This document shows, piece by piece, positions 10,114-19,291 of a DNA stretch of 64,000 nt. The stretch covers positions 124,001 through 188,000 of the forward strand of contig NZ_JAJNCZ010000009.1 in assembly GCF_021026345.1 (NCBI RefSeq), given 5' to 3'. The position numbers were made by a program, and so were the translations under genes. The notes below the pieces were generated by a model. The model was given only the letters and a program-made list of their open reading frames with translations. It was not told the origin of the DNA and did no database searches. This stretch comes from Rhizobium sp. GN54 (GTDB lineage: Bacteria; Pseudomonadota; Alphaproteobacteria; Rhizobiales; Rhizobiaceae). Within the stretch, counting starts at the first letter, position 1. Each line of letters begins with the position of its first letter.

Positions 10114-10147
10114 AAAGGCCCCGCTAGTTCGCTTGCGGGGCCTTTTT
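10114..10147 (+). terminator. fumC terminator
   Basis: AAAGGCCCCGC (10114-10124) pairs perfectly with GCGGGGCCTTT (10135-10145), 11 bp, followed by TT. Confidence 0.9.
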
Positions 10148-10247
10148 CGTGGCCGGAAATGCTGCGGCCGACACAAGAACGTTAATCGATTCCAAATCTT
10201 TTCCCCCTAATTTGATTGATCGAAGCGAACCCCGACAGGAGCCGGCA

Positions 10248-11318
10248 TTGAACACTCCCCTCGCGCAGAAAGTGCAGGCGCCGGATATCGCCGCGCAGGT
10301 GGCCTATGCCATGCGCATCATGGGCGTCGCGCCGATCCCCCGAAACTACGAGCTGTTCTACGAGGCCTATATCGGGTCCAGCCCGAAGCTGACGCGCGAG
10401 GTCGCAGCGCTCGGCAACCGGGCCACGCAGGAAGAGCTCGACCAGATCGGGCGGCAGTTCTTCGGCCATCACCACCGGGCCGAAGCGATCGACGGCGCCC
10501 ACAGCAAGCTCACCAGCCAGCTAGAGGGGCTCCTGCAGATGCTGCGGCAGGAGCAGACGTCGCTGGAGAGCTACAACCAGCTGCTCGACGAGACCTACAA
10601 TCGCATCACCAACAAGAACAACGCGAGCGCCGAGATCATCCGCGGCGCCATCACCGTGCTCTCGACCGCAACCGGCGACACCATCAGCCAGGGCAAGGAG
10701 ATGGTGGAGACGGTGACGCAGCGGTCGCGGGAGATGGACGTCGTCCGCCGCGAGCTCGACGAATACAAGCGCATCGCCAACACCGATTCGCTGACGCAGC
10801 TCTCCAACCGCCGCGCCTTCGACGACAAACTCGCCGCGACCTACGACAATGCCATGCTGCACCCCGTGACCGCGCTCGTGCTTGCCGACATCGACCACTT
10901 CAAGAAGATCAACGACACCTACGGCCATCCGGTCGGTGACAAGATCCTGGCGTCCGTCGGCAGCATCATCCGCGCCTGCGTGCGCAAGGACGTCTTCATC
11001 GCCCGAACCGGCGGCGAGGAATTCGCGATGATCGTCGAAGGCAACAACCTGGAAGAGGCGATGGCGATCGCGGAGCGCATCCGCACCACGCTGGAGCATA
11101 CCCCGTTCAAGAATTCCAAGACCGGCGTGAACTACGGGCCGATCACGATTTCGCTCGGGCTGTGCATGGCGAGCGAGGCCGACGGGCCGGCCGAACTCTA
11201 CAACAAGGCCGACATCGCGCTCTACTGCGCCAAGAACGGCGGGCGCAACCGCACCATGCCCTTCGAGGACGGCATGAAGAAGGATTTTTCCAAGAGCTGG
11301 CTCATCTATCGCAAGTAG
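10248..11318 (+). CDS. GGDEF-domain diguanylate cyclase
   Basis: 356 residues. The TTG at 10248 is chosen because AGGAG lies six bases upstream and the protein then starts just before the conserved N-terminal helical region; the earlier in-frame GTG (10149) lies right after the fumC terminator. No membrane segment or signal peptide. N-terminal ~150 residues are helical with a coiled-coil; the GGDEF domain starts near residue 183 (DSLTQLSNRRAFD) and has an intact active site RTGGEEF. It makes cyclic di-GMP from two GTP. The inhibitory I-site RxxD is not in the usual place: the Asp before the active site sits six residues away, not five. No EAL domain. Confidence 0.88.
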   Translation: MNTPLAQKVQAPDIAAQVAYAMRIMGVAPIPRNYELFYEAYIGSSPKLTREVAALGNRATQEELDQIGRQFFGHHHRAEAIDGAHSKLTSQLEGLLQMLRQEQTSLESYNQLLDETYNRITNKNNASAEIIRGAITVLSTATGDTISQGKEMVETVTQRSREMDVVRRELDEYKRIANTDSLTQLSNRRAFDDKLAATYDNAMLHPVTALVLADIDHFKKINDTYGHPVGDKILASVGSIIRACVRKDVFIARTGGEEFAMIVEGNNLEEAMAIAERIRTTLEHTPFKNSKTGVNYGPITISLGLCMASEADGPAELYNKADIALYCAKNGGRNRTMPFEDGMKKDFSKSWLIYRK

Positions 11319-11393
11319 CCGGCCATCCGGGCGCGCCATGCCGTGGTCCTGCATGGCGGCGTCACAGGGGTCACGAACCCTTCCGGAACTCTG

Positions 11394-11420
11394 CGGCGCC
11401 TTGCGGCGCCGTCTTCTTTT
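11394..11420 (+). terminator. Terminator after the GGDEF gene
   Basis: CGGCGCC (11394-11400), loop TTGC, GGCGCCG (11405-11411), then TCTTCTTTT. Confidence 0.7.
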
Positions 11421-11592
11421 GTCCGGACGTTTTTCCGCCGCCCTGTTCCCGCGGTAACAGCGCCGGCTAACAATCGCGCCGATACTGCCCGCGTCGTTCA
11501 GGCCCCATGCAGTTCAGGGCGTCGCGCGGATCCTCCCAAGCGCTGCGGCGATCTTTAAGGAAGCACTTCACCAATCAGGTGGGGGCCTGGGT

Positions 11593-11637
11593 GCGTGCCT
11601 CCGGCGGAACTTGTACCGTGTATCCCCGGAGGCACGC
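11593..11637 (-). repeat. Inverted repeat downstream of the flavoprotein gene
   Basis: GCGTGCCTCCGG (11593-11604) and CCGGAGGCACGC (11626-11637) are perfectly complementary, loop 21 bases. No U-tract follows on either strand. It is about 40 bases after the minus-strand stop, so it may stabilise or end that transcript. Confidence 0.5.
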
Positions 11638-11676
11638 CTTCCAGGACCAGTTTCCCGCCCGCGACAGGGCCCGTTC

Positions 11677-12285
11677 TCACCACATCGTCTTTGCCGCGCG
11701 GCCGGGCCACTCGCGATCGTAGGTCTCGCCGTCGAAGCCCTTCCTGGCCGAGGCCAGCATCTGGCCGACGGTCGGCAGGCTCTTCGGATCGTGATGCCTG
11801 GCCGGGTTCCACAGGTCGGCGCGCATGACCGCGCGGGCGCACTGCGAATAGACCTCCTCGATCGAGATCACCACGACGGAACGGGGATGGCGCCCGTCCA
11901 TCTCGAACCGCGACGTGAGATCCTCGTCGATCCGGACGACGGCGCGGCCGTTCAGGCGCATGGTGGTGTTCGACCCGGGCACCAGGAACAGCAGCGCGAC
12001 GCGCGGATCGCGCACGATGTTCGACAGCGAATCGATCCGGTTGTTGCCGCGCCAGTCCGGCAGCATCAGCGTCCGCTCGTCCTCGATGTGGACGACGGTG
12101 CCGGCATCGCCGCGCGGCGAGCAGTCCAGTCCTTCGGGCCCGACCGTTGCGAGCATCATGAACGGCGAGGCCTCGATCATCGTCCGGTATTCCGGCAGGA
12201 GATAGTCCGTCACCTTGACGAGCGACGCCTCGCCCGGCTCGCCATAGAGGGCGTTCAGTTGCTCGACGGAGGTCACGACGGTCAT
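11677..12285 (-). CDS. Pyridoxamine 5'-phosphate oxidase-like FMN-binding protein
   Basis: 202 residues from the ATG at 12285 (MTVVTSVEQLNALYG). The split-barrel flavin fold is suggested by MIEASPFMMLATVGPEGLDCSPRGDAG (residues ~36-62), DWRGNNRIDSLSNIVRDPRVALLFLVPG and the C-terminal CARAVMRADLWNP. This matches the subfamily of about 200 residues annotated as PPOX-class, FMN-dependent flavoproteins, not true PdxH, whose substrate residues are missing. Substrate is unknown. Single-gene unit. Confidence 0.85.
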   Translation of the reverse strand: MTVVTSVEQLNALYGEPGEASLVKVTDYLLPEYRTMIEASPFMMLATVGPEGLDCSPRGDAGTVVHIEDERTLMLPDWRGNNRIDSLSNIVRDPRVALLFLVPGSNTTMRLNGRAVVRIDEDLTSRFEMDGRHPRSVVVISIEEVYSQCARAVMRADLWNPARHHDPKSLPTVGQMLASARKGFDGETYDREWPGRAAKTMW

Positions 12286-12370
12286 GGCAGGTCTCTCGCT
12301 TCGGTGTGCAGGCCTCTCACAGGGGTGAAGCGTCGTTGGCACAAACGCGTGACGATTGCGTGACGGCCGC

Positions 12371-12745
12371 CTATCGCGGCTTTTCGGAGCGGTCGCGCGT
12401 CATGCCCTTCTCGGCCAGTTCGCGCTCATAGGCGGCAAAGAGCTCGTCGCCCTTTTCGCCGAGTTCGCGCAGGAAGGCCCAGGTATAGATGCCGGTATCA
12501 TGGAAATCGTCAAAGCCGATGCGCACGGCGTAATTGCCGGTCGGCGTCATCGCGATGATCGCGACGTTGCGCTTGCCCGGAACGGTCACCCGCTGTCCCG
12601 GGCCATGCCCCTGGACTTCCGCCGAAGGCGACAGCACCCGCAGCATCTCCGCCGACAGCTCGAAGCGCTGCCCGTCGTCGAACGCCACCGTCAATCGCTG
12701 CCGATCCGGCGATACCCTGAGTTCGGTCGGCCAGTATTCGCTCAT
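12371..12745 (-). CDS. DUF971 protein (gamma-butyrobetaine hydroxylase-like N-terminal domain)
   Basis: 124 residues from the ATG at 12745 (MSEYWPTELRVSP), eight bases from GGGAG; an ATG two codons earlier (12751) is too close to it. The sequence LSAEMLRVLSPSAEVQGHG and VGIYTW-like end (HDTGIYTWAFLRELG) are typical of the DUF971/GBBH-like_N fold, a small zinc-binding-like domain found alone or before 2-oxoglutarate oxygenases. Function as a stand-alone protein is not settled. Divergent from moaA. Confidence 0.85.
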   Translation of the reverse strand: MSEYWPTELRVSPDRQRLTVAFDDGQRFELSAEMLRVLSPSAEVQGHGPGQRVTVPGKRNVAIIAMTPTGNYAVRIGFDDFHDTGIYTWAFLRELGEKGDELFAAYERELAEKGMTRDRSEKPR

Positions 12746-12833
12746 CGTCATCTCTCCCGCGCCATTGTCGAAGCACTAGGCTTGACGTCCGGCGGGCGCA
12801 AGCGTCAACTTCGCTTGATCTGGCCGCCAGCCC

Positions 12834-12862
12834 CTTGACGCCGGGCGGCGGGGGGACCACAT
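12834..12862 (+). promoter_or_regulatory. Candidate moaA promoter
   Basis: CTTGAC (12834-12839), a 17-base spacer and CCACAT (12857-12862), close to the rhizobial vegetative consensus CTTGAC-N17-CTATAT. It lies 24 bases before the GTG start of moaA. No molybdenum-cofactor riboswitch was recognised. Confidence 0.4.
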
Positions 12863-12886
12863 TCCCGGTAATTCAAGAGGATAGAC

Positions 12887-13933
12887 GTGAACAGCTACGT
12901 AGGAACGACGGACAGGGCAACGGCGCTCGGCACCTCGGATGCGCCGATGATCGATCCATTCGGCCGCGCCGTCACCTATCTGCGCGTCTCCGTCACCGAC
13001 CGCTGCGACTTCCGCTGTACCTACTGCATGGCGGAGAACATGACGTTCCTGCCGAAGAAGGACCTTCTGACGCTGGAAGAACTGGAACGGCTCTGTTCCG
13101 CCTTCATCCAGAAGGGCGTGCGCAAGCTGCGCCTGACCGGCGGCGAACCGCTGGTGCGCAAGAACATCATGTTCCTGGTGCGCCAGCTCGGCCGCCACGT
13201 CGAAGCCGGCAGGCTCGACGAGTTGACGCTGACGACCAACGGCTCGCAGCTGGCAAAGCACGCCGCCGAATTGGCCGACTGCGGGGTCCGCCGCATCAAC
13301 GTCTCGCTCGACACGCTGAATGCCGACAAGTTCCGCACCATCACCCGCTGGGGCGATCTCTCTAAGGTAATGGATGGGATCGATGCGGCCCAGGCCGCCG
13401 GCATCAAGGTCAAGCTCAATGCGGTGGCGCTGAAGGACTTCAACGACCGCGAGATCCCCGACATGCTGCGCTGGGCGCATGGCCGCGGCATGGACCTCAC
13501 CCTGATCGAGACCATGCCGATGGGCGAGATCGACGAGGACCGCACCGAGCACTACCTGCCGCTTTCGGAGATGCGCGAGCGCCTTGCCCAGGAATTCACG
13601 CTCACCGACATCGACTACCGCACCGGCGGACCGGCGCGCTATGTCACGGTCGCCGAGACGGGCGGCCGGCTCGGCTTCATCACGCCGATGACGCACAATT
13701 TCTGCGAAAGCTGCAATCGCGTCCGGCTGACCTGCACCGGCACGCTCTATATGTGCCTCGGCCAGAACGACGCGGCCGACCTGCGCCTGCCACTGCGCGC
13801 CTCCGAAGACGACGCGCTGCTGTCGCAGGCGATCGACGAGGCGATCGGCCGCAAGCCCAAGGGCCACGACTTCATCATCGGCCGCAACAACCGCCCCGCC
13901 GTCTCCCGCCACATGAGCGTCACCGGCGGCTGA
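12887..13933 (+). CDS. moaA: GTP 3',8-cyclase MoaA
   Basis: 348 residues from a GTG (12887) with AGAGG six bases upstream. Radical-SAM enzyme that, with MoaC, turns GTP into cyclic pyranopterin monophosphate in molybdenum cofactor synthesis. The N-terminal cluster motif CDFRCTYC binds the SAM 4Fe-4S cluster; the GTP-side cluster uses CESC plus a third Cys in LTCTG near residues 266-285. The C-terminal double glycine (SVTGG) needed for activity is intact. Its partners mobA and mobB lie about 4 kb downstream in the same direction. Confidence 0.96.
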   Translation: MNSYVGTTDRATALGTSDAPMIDPFGRAVTYLRVSVTDRCDFRCTYCMAENMTFLPKKDLLTLEELERLCSAFIQKGVRKLRLTGGEPLVRKNIMFLVRQLGRHVEAGRLDELTLTTNGSQLAKHAAELADCGVRRINVSLDTLNADKFRTITRWGDLSKVMDGIDAAQAAGIKVKLNAVALKDFNDREIPDMLRWAHGRGMDLTLIETMPMGEIDEDRTEHYLPLSEMRERLAQEFTLTDIDYRTGGPARYVTVAETGGRLGFITPMTHNFCESCNRVRLTCTGTLYMCLGQNDAADLRLPLRASEDDALLSQAIDEAIGRKPKGHDFIIGRNNRPAVSRHMSVTGG

Positions 13934-13990
13934 GCGGCAAGACCGCCCAGCGACCCTTCTTCTCCCCGCCGGGCGAGCGTCCCCGGTTCC

Positions 13991-14115
13991 TTCTTCTCCC
14001 CTCGAGGAGAAGGTGGCCCGAAGGGACGGATGAGGAGGCGGTGCGGCAGACGCTACACTCGCGGCTCCCCCTCATCGCCTCGCTGCCGCTCGGCACTTCT
14101 CCCCGAGGGGAGAAG
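13991..14115. repeat. RIME-like palindromic repeat between moaA and the chemoreceptor gene
   Basis: Two inverted halves: CTTCTCCCCTCGAGGAGAAG followed by GTGGCCCGAAGGGACGGATG, and, reversed, CCTCATCGCCTCGC...ACTTCTCCCCGAGGGGAGAAG. The core recurs at 55334-55382 and 61869-61917. It matches the architecture of Rhizobium intergenic mosaic elements. Confidence 0.75.
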
Positions 14116-14196
14116 AGGGAGATCGCCGTGATGCGTCCACCAAATAGCAAGCTGGTGAAGGCGGCCGTCTCCCGACAACCGCAGCGGCGCGCCTGT

Positions 14197-16728
14197 TCAC
14201 GCCGCGTAGTAGCTGCCCAGGGCCGCGTCGAATTCGCCCGTCTTGAACCGGTCGATCTTGCGGTTGAGCAGTTCGACGCGGCTGCGCAGGCCGTGGATCT
14301 CGGCGTTGTTCTCCTCCACCATCGCCGCGTTCTGCTGGGTGATCAGTTCGACCTGATGCACCGCCTGGTTCACCTCGCTCAGCCCTTCGTACTGCGCGGC
14401 GGCCGCCTTTTCGATATTGCCGACGAGGTCGTGGATGGAGGAGATGTGCTCGTTGATCACCGTCAGCGCCATGCCGGTTTCCTCGACGAGGGAGACGCCG
14501 CTGCGGACCTGGGCGGAGCTGTCGGAGATCAGCCCCTTGATCTCGCGGGCGGCCCCCGCACAGCGCTGGGCCAGTTCGCGCACTTCCTGTGCGACGACGG
14601 CAAAGCCCCGGCCGGCATCGCCTGCCCGCGCCGCCTCCACACCGGCGTTGAGCGCCAGAAGGTTGGTCTGGAAGGCGATTTCGTCGATCACGCCGATGAT
14701 CGTGCCGATCTTTTCCGAGGAGCGGTTGATCTGCGCCATCGCCTCGACGGCCTGGGCGACCACCTGGCCGGACTTGATCGCATAGGTGTGCGTCTCGTCG
14801 ACCGAGGCGGTCGTGCGCTGGGCGCTCTCGGCGGTCGAGCGGACGATATCGGTGAGCTGGCGGAGCGCCCGCGAGCTTTCTTCCAGTGCCGCCGCCTGCT
14901 GCTCGGTGCGGCGGGCGAGGTCGTCTGCGGAGGCCGCAAGGTTGCCGGTGCCGCCGTTGATCTCCTGCGTCGTGGCGCGGACGTCCGAAAGCGTCGCCCG
15001 CAGCGCCTCGACGGCATTGTTGTACGTGCGGGCCATGGCGACATATTCGGCCGCCAGCGCTTCGGTCATGCTTTCCTCGAGGTCACCTTCGGCCAGCTTG
15101 CCCAGCACGCCGGAAAGCGCGTTGAGCGCCTCCATCTGCTCGGCCTCCACCCGCGCCTGCTCGGCTGCGCGCCGCGCCTGCTCCTCGGCCGTCTGCGCCC
15201 GCTGCGCCTCGGCCTCCTGCTCCAGCCTGACGTTTTCGAGCGCCGAATCGCGGAACACGGCGACGGAGCGCACCATGTCGCCGATCTCGTCGCCGCGGTT
15301 GCGGCCCTCGATCGGCACGTCCAGATCGCCGCTGGCGAGCCGCGACATCACCTCGGTGACGCGCTTCAGCGGCCCGCGCAGCGTCTCGACCAGCATCAGC
15401 CCGCCGACGATCGCCAGCAGCGTGCCCGCGACCATGGCGATGATCGAGATGTCGGCCGAGCGCTGGCTGTCGCGCTTGCCGGCCTCCTGGGCGCTGCTGA
15501 CGAAGGCTTCGAGCGTCTGGCTGGCATCGGCCACCAGGGTGCGGGCACCGGCCCTCGCCTCGCGCCAGCGCTGGTCAATGTCGATCAGCGCCTGCGTGCC
15601 CTGCTCGATCGCCGCAAGATGCGGTTTCAGCTTCGAGGCGAGGTCGCGCAGCGCGGCGTTGCGGCCGCCGAGCCCGGAGAGTTCGTCGGCGTTCTTTTCG
15701 ACCGCGGCAAGATCTGCCAGCACGAGTTCGCGGCCGGCCTGTTCGGGCTTGCGGTGCAGTTCGCTGATGTGCAGCCGCGTGCGGTCGATCTGCAGGAAGG
15801 TGTCGCCCATCAGCGCGATCAGCGTCTTCAGGGTTCCGATCTCGTTGTCCATGCTGACGAACCGCTTGGCGGCCATGTCCGAATTCTGCTGGGCGGCCTT
15901 TTGGAAGTCGGCATCGTATTTGGAAAGCTTCGACAGGATCGGCGTGAACGCCTGCTTCTTCGCCTCGGCATCGTCGCTGCCGGCAAGGACCTTCTCGATC
16001 TGCGCGATCTCGGTCTTCACCGGCACGAACTGGCCCAACGCCTTGTCGGAGGCGATCTTCTCGGATTCGCCGAGTTGCTTGAGCAGCGGCGGCAGGTAGG
16101 TCGTCGCGGCCTTGACCTTGTCCTCCGGCTTCATCGCCAGCGCCACCGGCTTGCGGAACTTGCCGATCCGTTCGGCGAGCCCCTGATAGGCGGCAGCGTC
16201 GAACAGAAGCGTGCGGGCGAATGTCTCCTTCTCGTCGGATTCGCCGCGAATGACGCCGATCTGCTTCTCGGCGAACTGCCCCTCAGCCGTCAGGCCGGCG
16301 AGTGCCGCCTCGAGTTCGCCGGTGATCCGGTCCTGCTCCTCGCGCACCGACCAGAGCAGATCGGCCTGCGCGCGCATCTGCGGCGCAAGCGCCACGACCG
16401 TTGCGATCTTTTCCTTTTCGGCAGCGTCCGGAAGCAGAGCGTCAAGGGAATTGATACCCCGGTCCTGCGCGTCGATGCGTTCAGCGAGCGCCGTGCGCGC
16501 ATCTTCGGTCGGCGCATCGACGAAATCCTGCAGGGCCGTCCGCAGATACTGGAAATCCGACAGGCTGCTGATCGTCTCGCGGGTCACCGTCATGTGGCCG
16601 TTGAGGGTCCGGGCGGTGAAGAACCCGACGAGCCCGATGCCGGCGATCAGGACGACGAGCGGAACGACGAAAAGCAGCACCTTGGTGACGATACGTCGGC
16701 GCTGCAGCAAGCGATCGATGAAGGACAT
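14197..16728 (-). CDS. Methyl-accepting chemotaxis protein
   Basis: 843 residues. First membrane helix at about residues 14-36 (VTKVLLFVVPLVVLIAGIGL), a long helical periplasmic sensor region (~40-415), second helix ~418-440 (IIAMVAGTLLAIVGGLMLV), a HAMP domain, a coiled-coil, then the signalling domain with the hairpin tip [19 protein letters not shown]. It senses an unknown ligand and controls CheA activity. No CheR/CheW tether pentapeptide is seen at the SYYAA end. No che or flagellar genes nearby, so it is a dispersed receptor. Confidence 0.93.
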   Translation of the reverse strand: MSFIDRLLQRRRIVTKVLLFVVPLVVLIAGIGLVGFFTARTLNGHMTVTRETISSLSDFQYLRTALQDFVDAPTEDARTALAERIDAQDRGINSLDALLPDAAEKEKIATVVALAPQMRAQADLLWSVREEQDRITGELEAALAGLTAEGQFAEKQIGVIRGESDEKETFARTLLFDAAAYQGLAERIGKFRKPVALAMKPEDKVKAATTYLPPLLKQLGESEKIASDKALGQFVPVKTEIAQIEKVLAGSDDAEAKKQAFTPILSKLSKYDADFQKAAQQNSDMAAKRFVSMDNEIGTLKTLIALMGDTFLQIDRTRLHISELHRKPEQAGRELVLADLAAVEKNADELSGLGGRNAALRDLASKLKPHLAAIEQGTQALIDIDQRWREARAGARTLVADASQTLEAFVSSAQEAGKRDSQRSADISIIAMVAGTLLAIVGGLMLVETLRGPLKRVTEVMSRLASGDLDVPIEGRNRGDEIGDMVRSVAVFRDSALENVRLEQEAEAQRAQTAEEQARRAAEQARVEAEQMEALNALSGVLGKLAEGDLEESMTEALAAEYVAMARTYNNAVEALRATLSDVRATTQEINGGTGNLAASADDLARRTEQQAAALEESSRALRQLTDIVRSTAESAQRTTASVDETHTYAIKSGQVVAQAVEAMAQINRSSEKIGTIIGVIDEIAFQTNLLALNAGVEAARAGDAGRGFAVVAQEVRELAQRCAGAAREIKGLISDSSAQVRSGVSLVEETGMALTVINEHISSIHDLVGNIEKAAAAQYEGLSEVNQAVHQVELITQQNAAMVEENNAEIHGLRSRVELLNRKIDRFKTGEFDAALGSYYAA

Positions 16729-17066
16729 GGGTTCCCCAGGGTATTGTTCTTGCCCATCTCATACCCGACCGGTGGCCGATTGCTTGCGTCCGCCTCTACG
16801 GCTTGCGGCGCAATTGCGCCCGGCGGCAAGACAAGCAGGGGCGCGGCGTTTTCGCCTTGCGCTCCCGCCACCCGTCGCCTCATGCGATGGGTCCTGTGGG
16901 TGACGTTACGATATGTGTGGATGATTAACGAAAAGCGAAACCGGCATGATGGCTTTTCGCAGACCACGGCCTCCCCGCCTCCCGCCATTCCGGGAGACCG
17001 GACGTCGCACTGGCGCGCTGCTCCCATCGCGGCTATCACAGGCCGAGGGGGCCCGGGAATCGCAGC
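16729..17066. other. 338-bp divergent intergenic region
   Basis: Lies between the minus-strand chemoreceptor gene and the plus-strand exporter gene. I see a small GC-rich inverted repeat near 16803-16828 but no clear promoter, RNA gene or repeat element. Confidence 0.4.
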
Positions 17067-17972
17067 ATGAAACTCTCCGCAAATCACAAGGGCGCGCTGT
17101 TCATGGCGCTGGCGATGGCCAGCTTCAACGTCAACGACGCGCTCGTGAAATCGGTCACCGGAGTGATGAACCCGGGGCAGATCATGTTCGTCCGCGGGCT
17201 TCTGACGTCTGCCATGATCATCGCGCTCGCCTGGCCCACCCGGGGGATGTTCTGGCGGCGCGTGCTGCCGGACCGCAAGGTGCTGGTACGGGCGGCCGCA
17301 GAGGTCGGCGCCGCCCTCACCTACATCGTGGCGCTCGGACTCCTGCCGCTCGCCAACACTGCCGCGATCCTGCTGTCGCTGCCACTGGCGGTAACGCTCG
17401 GCGCGGTGCTGTTCCTCGGCGAGACGGTCGGATGGCGGCGCTGGCTTGCGATCATCAGCGGCTTTGCCGGCGTGCTGATCGTCATCCGGCCCGGCCCGGA
17501 GGGATTTTCGATCGGCGCGGCCTTCGTGATCGCCGCCGTCGTCTTCGCCGCCACCCGCGACCTCCTCACCCGCAAGATCGATCCGGAGATCCCCGCGGCA
17601 CTGATCACCGTCGTCACCGCGCTCTCGATCACCGCCTTCGGTGCGCTGATGATCGCGCCGCTGGGCGGCTGGCAGCCGATCGAGTGGCACATCTTCCTTC
17701 GGCTCGCCGTTTCGAGCGTCGCGCTCCTGATCGGATACCAGTGCATCGTCTTTGCGATGCGGGCCGGCGATATCTCCTTCGTCGCCCCGCTCCGCTATAC
17801 GAGCCTGATCTGGGCGATCGGCATCGGCATCGTCTTCTTCGGCGAGATACCGGATTTCTGGATGTGCGTCGGCGTCGCCGTGATCGTTGCCTCCGGCCTC
17901 TATGCCTTCAACCGGGAAAATCGAAGGCGCGCGAAGCCGATCGCCCAGACCTCGGCGATCGAGGGCCCGTGA
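17067..17972 (+). CDS. DMT superfamily transporter (EamA family)
   Basis: 301 residues, about ten hydrophobic segments arranged as two EamA repeats. Recognisable signatures are MALAMASFNVNDALVKSV in the first helix, ALTYIVALGLLPLANTAAIL, and in the second repeat CIVFAMRAGDISFVAPLRYT. Inner-membrane exporter or carrier of small metabolites; the substrate cannot be read from sequence. The length and ends are normal. Confidence 0.88.
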   Translation: MKLSANHKGALFMALAMASFNVNDALVKSVTGVMNPGQIMFVRGLLTSAMIIALAWPTRGMFWRRVLPDRKVLVRAAAEVGAALTYIVALGLLPLANTAAILLSLPLAVTLGAVLFLGETVGWRRWLAIISGFAGVLIVIRPGPEGFSIGAAFVIAAVVFAATRDLLTRKIDPEIPAALITVVTALSITAFGALMIAPLGGWQPIEWHIFLRLAVSSVALLIGYQCIVFAMRAGDISFVAPLRYTSLIWAIGIGIVFFGEIPDFWMCVGVAVIVASGLYAFNRENRRRAKPIAQTSAIEGP

Positions 17973-18079
17973 GCGCCGGTCCGCCGGTCCTCACGATCGT
18001 GGAGAGGCGTTGAACCCATGAAGGACAGGTCTAGAATCGGACGCAACAGGTTGAATTTGAGCACCAGGTCCACGCCATC

Positions 18080-18751
18080 GTGACAGACAAGCCGAACGCA
18101 CACGCCACAGCCCCCAACAGTGGAGCCGCCGTCCCCGGCGTCGTCCTCGCCGGCGGCCTCTCCAGCCGCATGGGCGCCGACAAGGCGCAAGTCCGCCTCG
18201 GCGGCGTGCCGTTGCTGGAGCGTGCCCTGCGCCGCCTCGCTCCGCAGGTTTCCTCGCTGGCGATCAGCACCAACGACCCGTCCTCGCCGACGCTCGAAGC
18301 CTTCCAACTGCCGCTCCTCGGCGACCCGGATGGCGTCCGGGCCGGGCCTGCCGGCGGCGTGCTCGCAGCCCTCCGGCATGCGCAGGACAACCATCCGTCC
18401 GCCTCCCATGTCGTGACGGTGCCGACGGACAGCCCCTTCTTTCCGGCCGACCTCGTCGCCCGCCTGCGCGCCGCCACGGACCGGCCGGACGGCGTTGCAT
18501 TCGCCACCTCCGCCACCGGCGCCCACCCCGTCTTCGCGCTCTGGCCGACAGCCCTCGCCGACGATCTCGCCGGCTGGATGCGCAGTGGCGACACGCTCCG
18601 CCTCCGCGCCTGGCTCGAGCGGCATCATGCCACGCCCGTTCCCTTCCCCGCCTGCGAGACGGCCGAAGGGCCGCTCGACCCGTTCTTCAACATCAATACG
18701 CCCGCCGATCTCGAACGGGCGGAAATCTGGCTCAGGACGCTCGACCGATGA
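18080..18751 (+). CDS. mobA: Molybdenum cofactor guanylyltransferase MobA
   Basis: 223 residues from a GTG start at 18080. It transfers GMP from GTP to molybdopterin-Mo, giving the MGD cofactor. Nucleotidyltransferase signatures are present: VVLAGGLSSRMGADKA at residues 21-36, GGVPLLERALRRL, and VVTVPTDSPFFPADLV (metal/GTP site). The C-terminal LDPFFNINTPADLERAE is typical. The stop overlaps the mobB start as ATGA, so the two are translationally coupled. Confidence 0.93.
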   Translation: MTDKPNAHATAPNSGAAVPGVVLAGGLSSRMGADKAQVRLGGVPLLERALRRLAPQVSSLAISTNDPSSPTLEAFQLPLLGDPDGVRAGPAGGVLAALRHAQDNHPSASHVVTVPTDSPFFPADLVARLRAATDRPDGVAFATSATGAHPVFALWPTALADDLAGWMRSGDTLRLRAWLERHHATPVPFPACETAEGPLDPFFNINTPADLERAEIWLRTLDR

Positions 18752-19275
18752 CGACATCCCCTCCCCGCATCTTCGGCATCGCCGGCTGGAAGAACTCCGG
18801 CAAGACGGGCCTCGCCGTGCGGCTGGTCGAAACGCTGGTTTCCCGCGGCTTCCGCGTCTCGACGATCAAGCACGCCCACCATGATTTCGACATCGACAAG
18901 GTCGGCGCCGACAGTTACCGTCACCGCCAGGCCGGGGCGCACGAGGTGACGATCGTGTCGGGCACGCGCTTTGCCATCATGCACGAGTTGCGCGGCGCGC
19001 CGGAGCCGAGTTTCGAGGAGATCCTGGCGCGGATCGCCCCCTGCGACCTCGTGCTGATCGAGGGTTACAAGCGCGAGCCGATCCCGAAGATCGAGGCCCG
19101 GCGGCTGGAAGCGGCCAACCGCACGCCGCTTGCGCCGGAGGATCCGCATATCGTGGCGATCGCCGCCGATCATCCCGTCACCGATACCGCACTCCCGGTG
19201 TTCGACCTCGACGACACCGATGCGATCGCCGATTTCGTACTCGAAACGGTAGGACTGCCGAAGAGACAGGGTTGA
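18748..19275 (+). CDS. mobB: Molybdopterin-guanine dinucleotide biosynthesis protein B
   Basis: 175 residues, coupled to mobA through a 4-base overlap. P-loop GTPase: IAGWKNSGKTGL (Walker A, residues 8-19), the KHAHHDFDID segment, DSYRHRQAGA and LVLIEGYK (Walker B-like). MobB binds GTP and MobA and helps the guanylyl transfer but is not essential in E. coli. With moaA upstream this gives three Moco genes in the window. Confidence 0.93.
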   Translation: MTTSPPRIFGIAGWKNSGKTGLAVRLVETLVSRGFRVSTIKHAHHDFDIDKVGADSYRHRQAGAHEVTIVSGTRFAIMHELRGAPEPSFEEILARIAPCDLVLIEGYKREPIPKIEARRLEAANRTPLAPEDPHIVAIAADHPVTDTALPVFDLDDTDAIADFVLETVGLPKRQG

Positions 19276-19291
19276 CCCCCGTCTTGCGCCG

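Larger units (their letters stand above)
11319..11676. other. 358-bp convergent intergenic region
   Basis: Holds the terminator of the GGDEF gene at 11394-11420 and a perfect 12-bp inverted repeat at 11593-11637 just beyond the flavoprotein gene stop. Nothing that looks like a gene. Confidence 0.5.

Noticed and set aside
13753-17070. 1105-codon plus-strand frame opposite the chemoreceptor gene
   Set aside because: Antisense shadow of the chemoreceptor coding sequence; low-complexity Arg/Gly/Asp composition and no family features.
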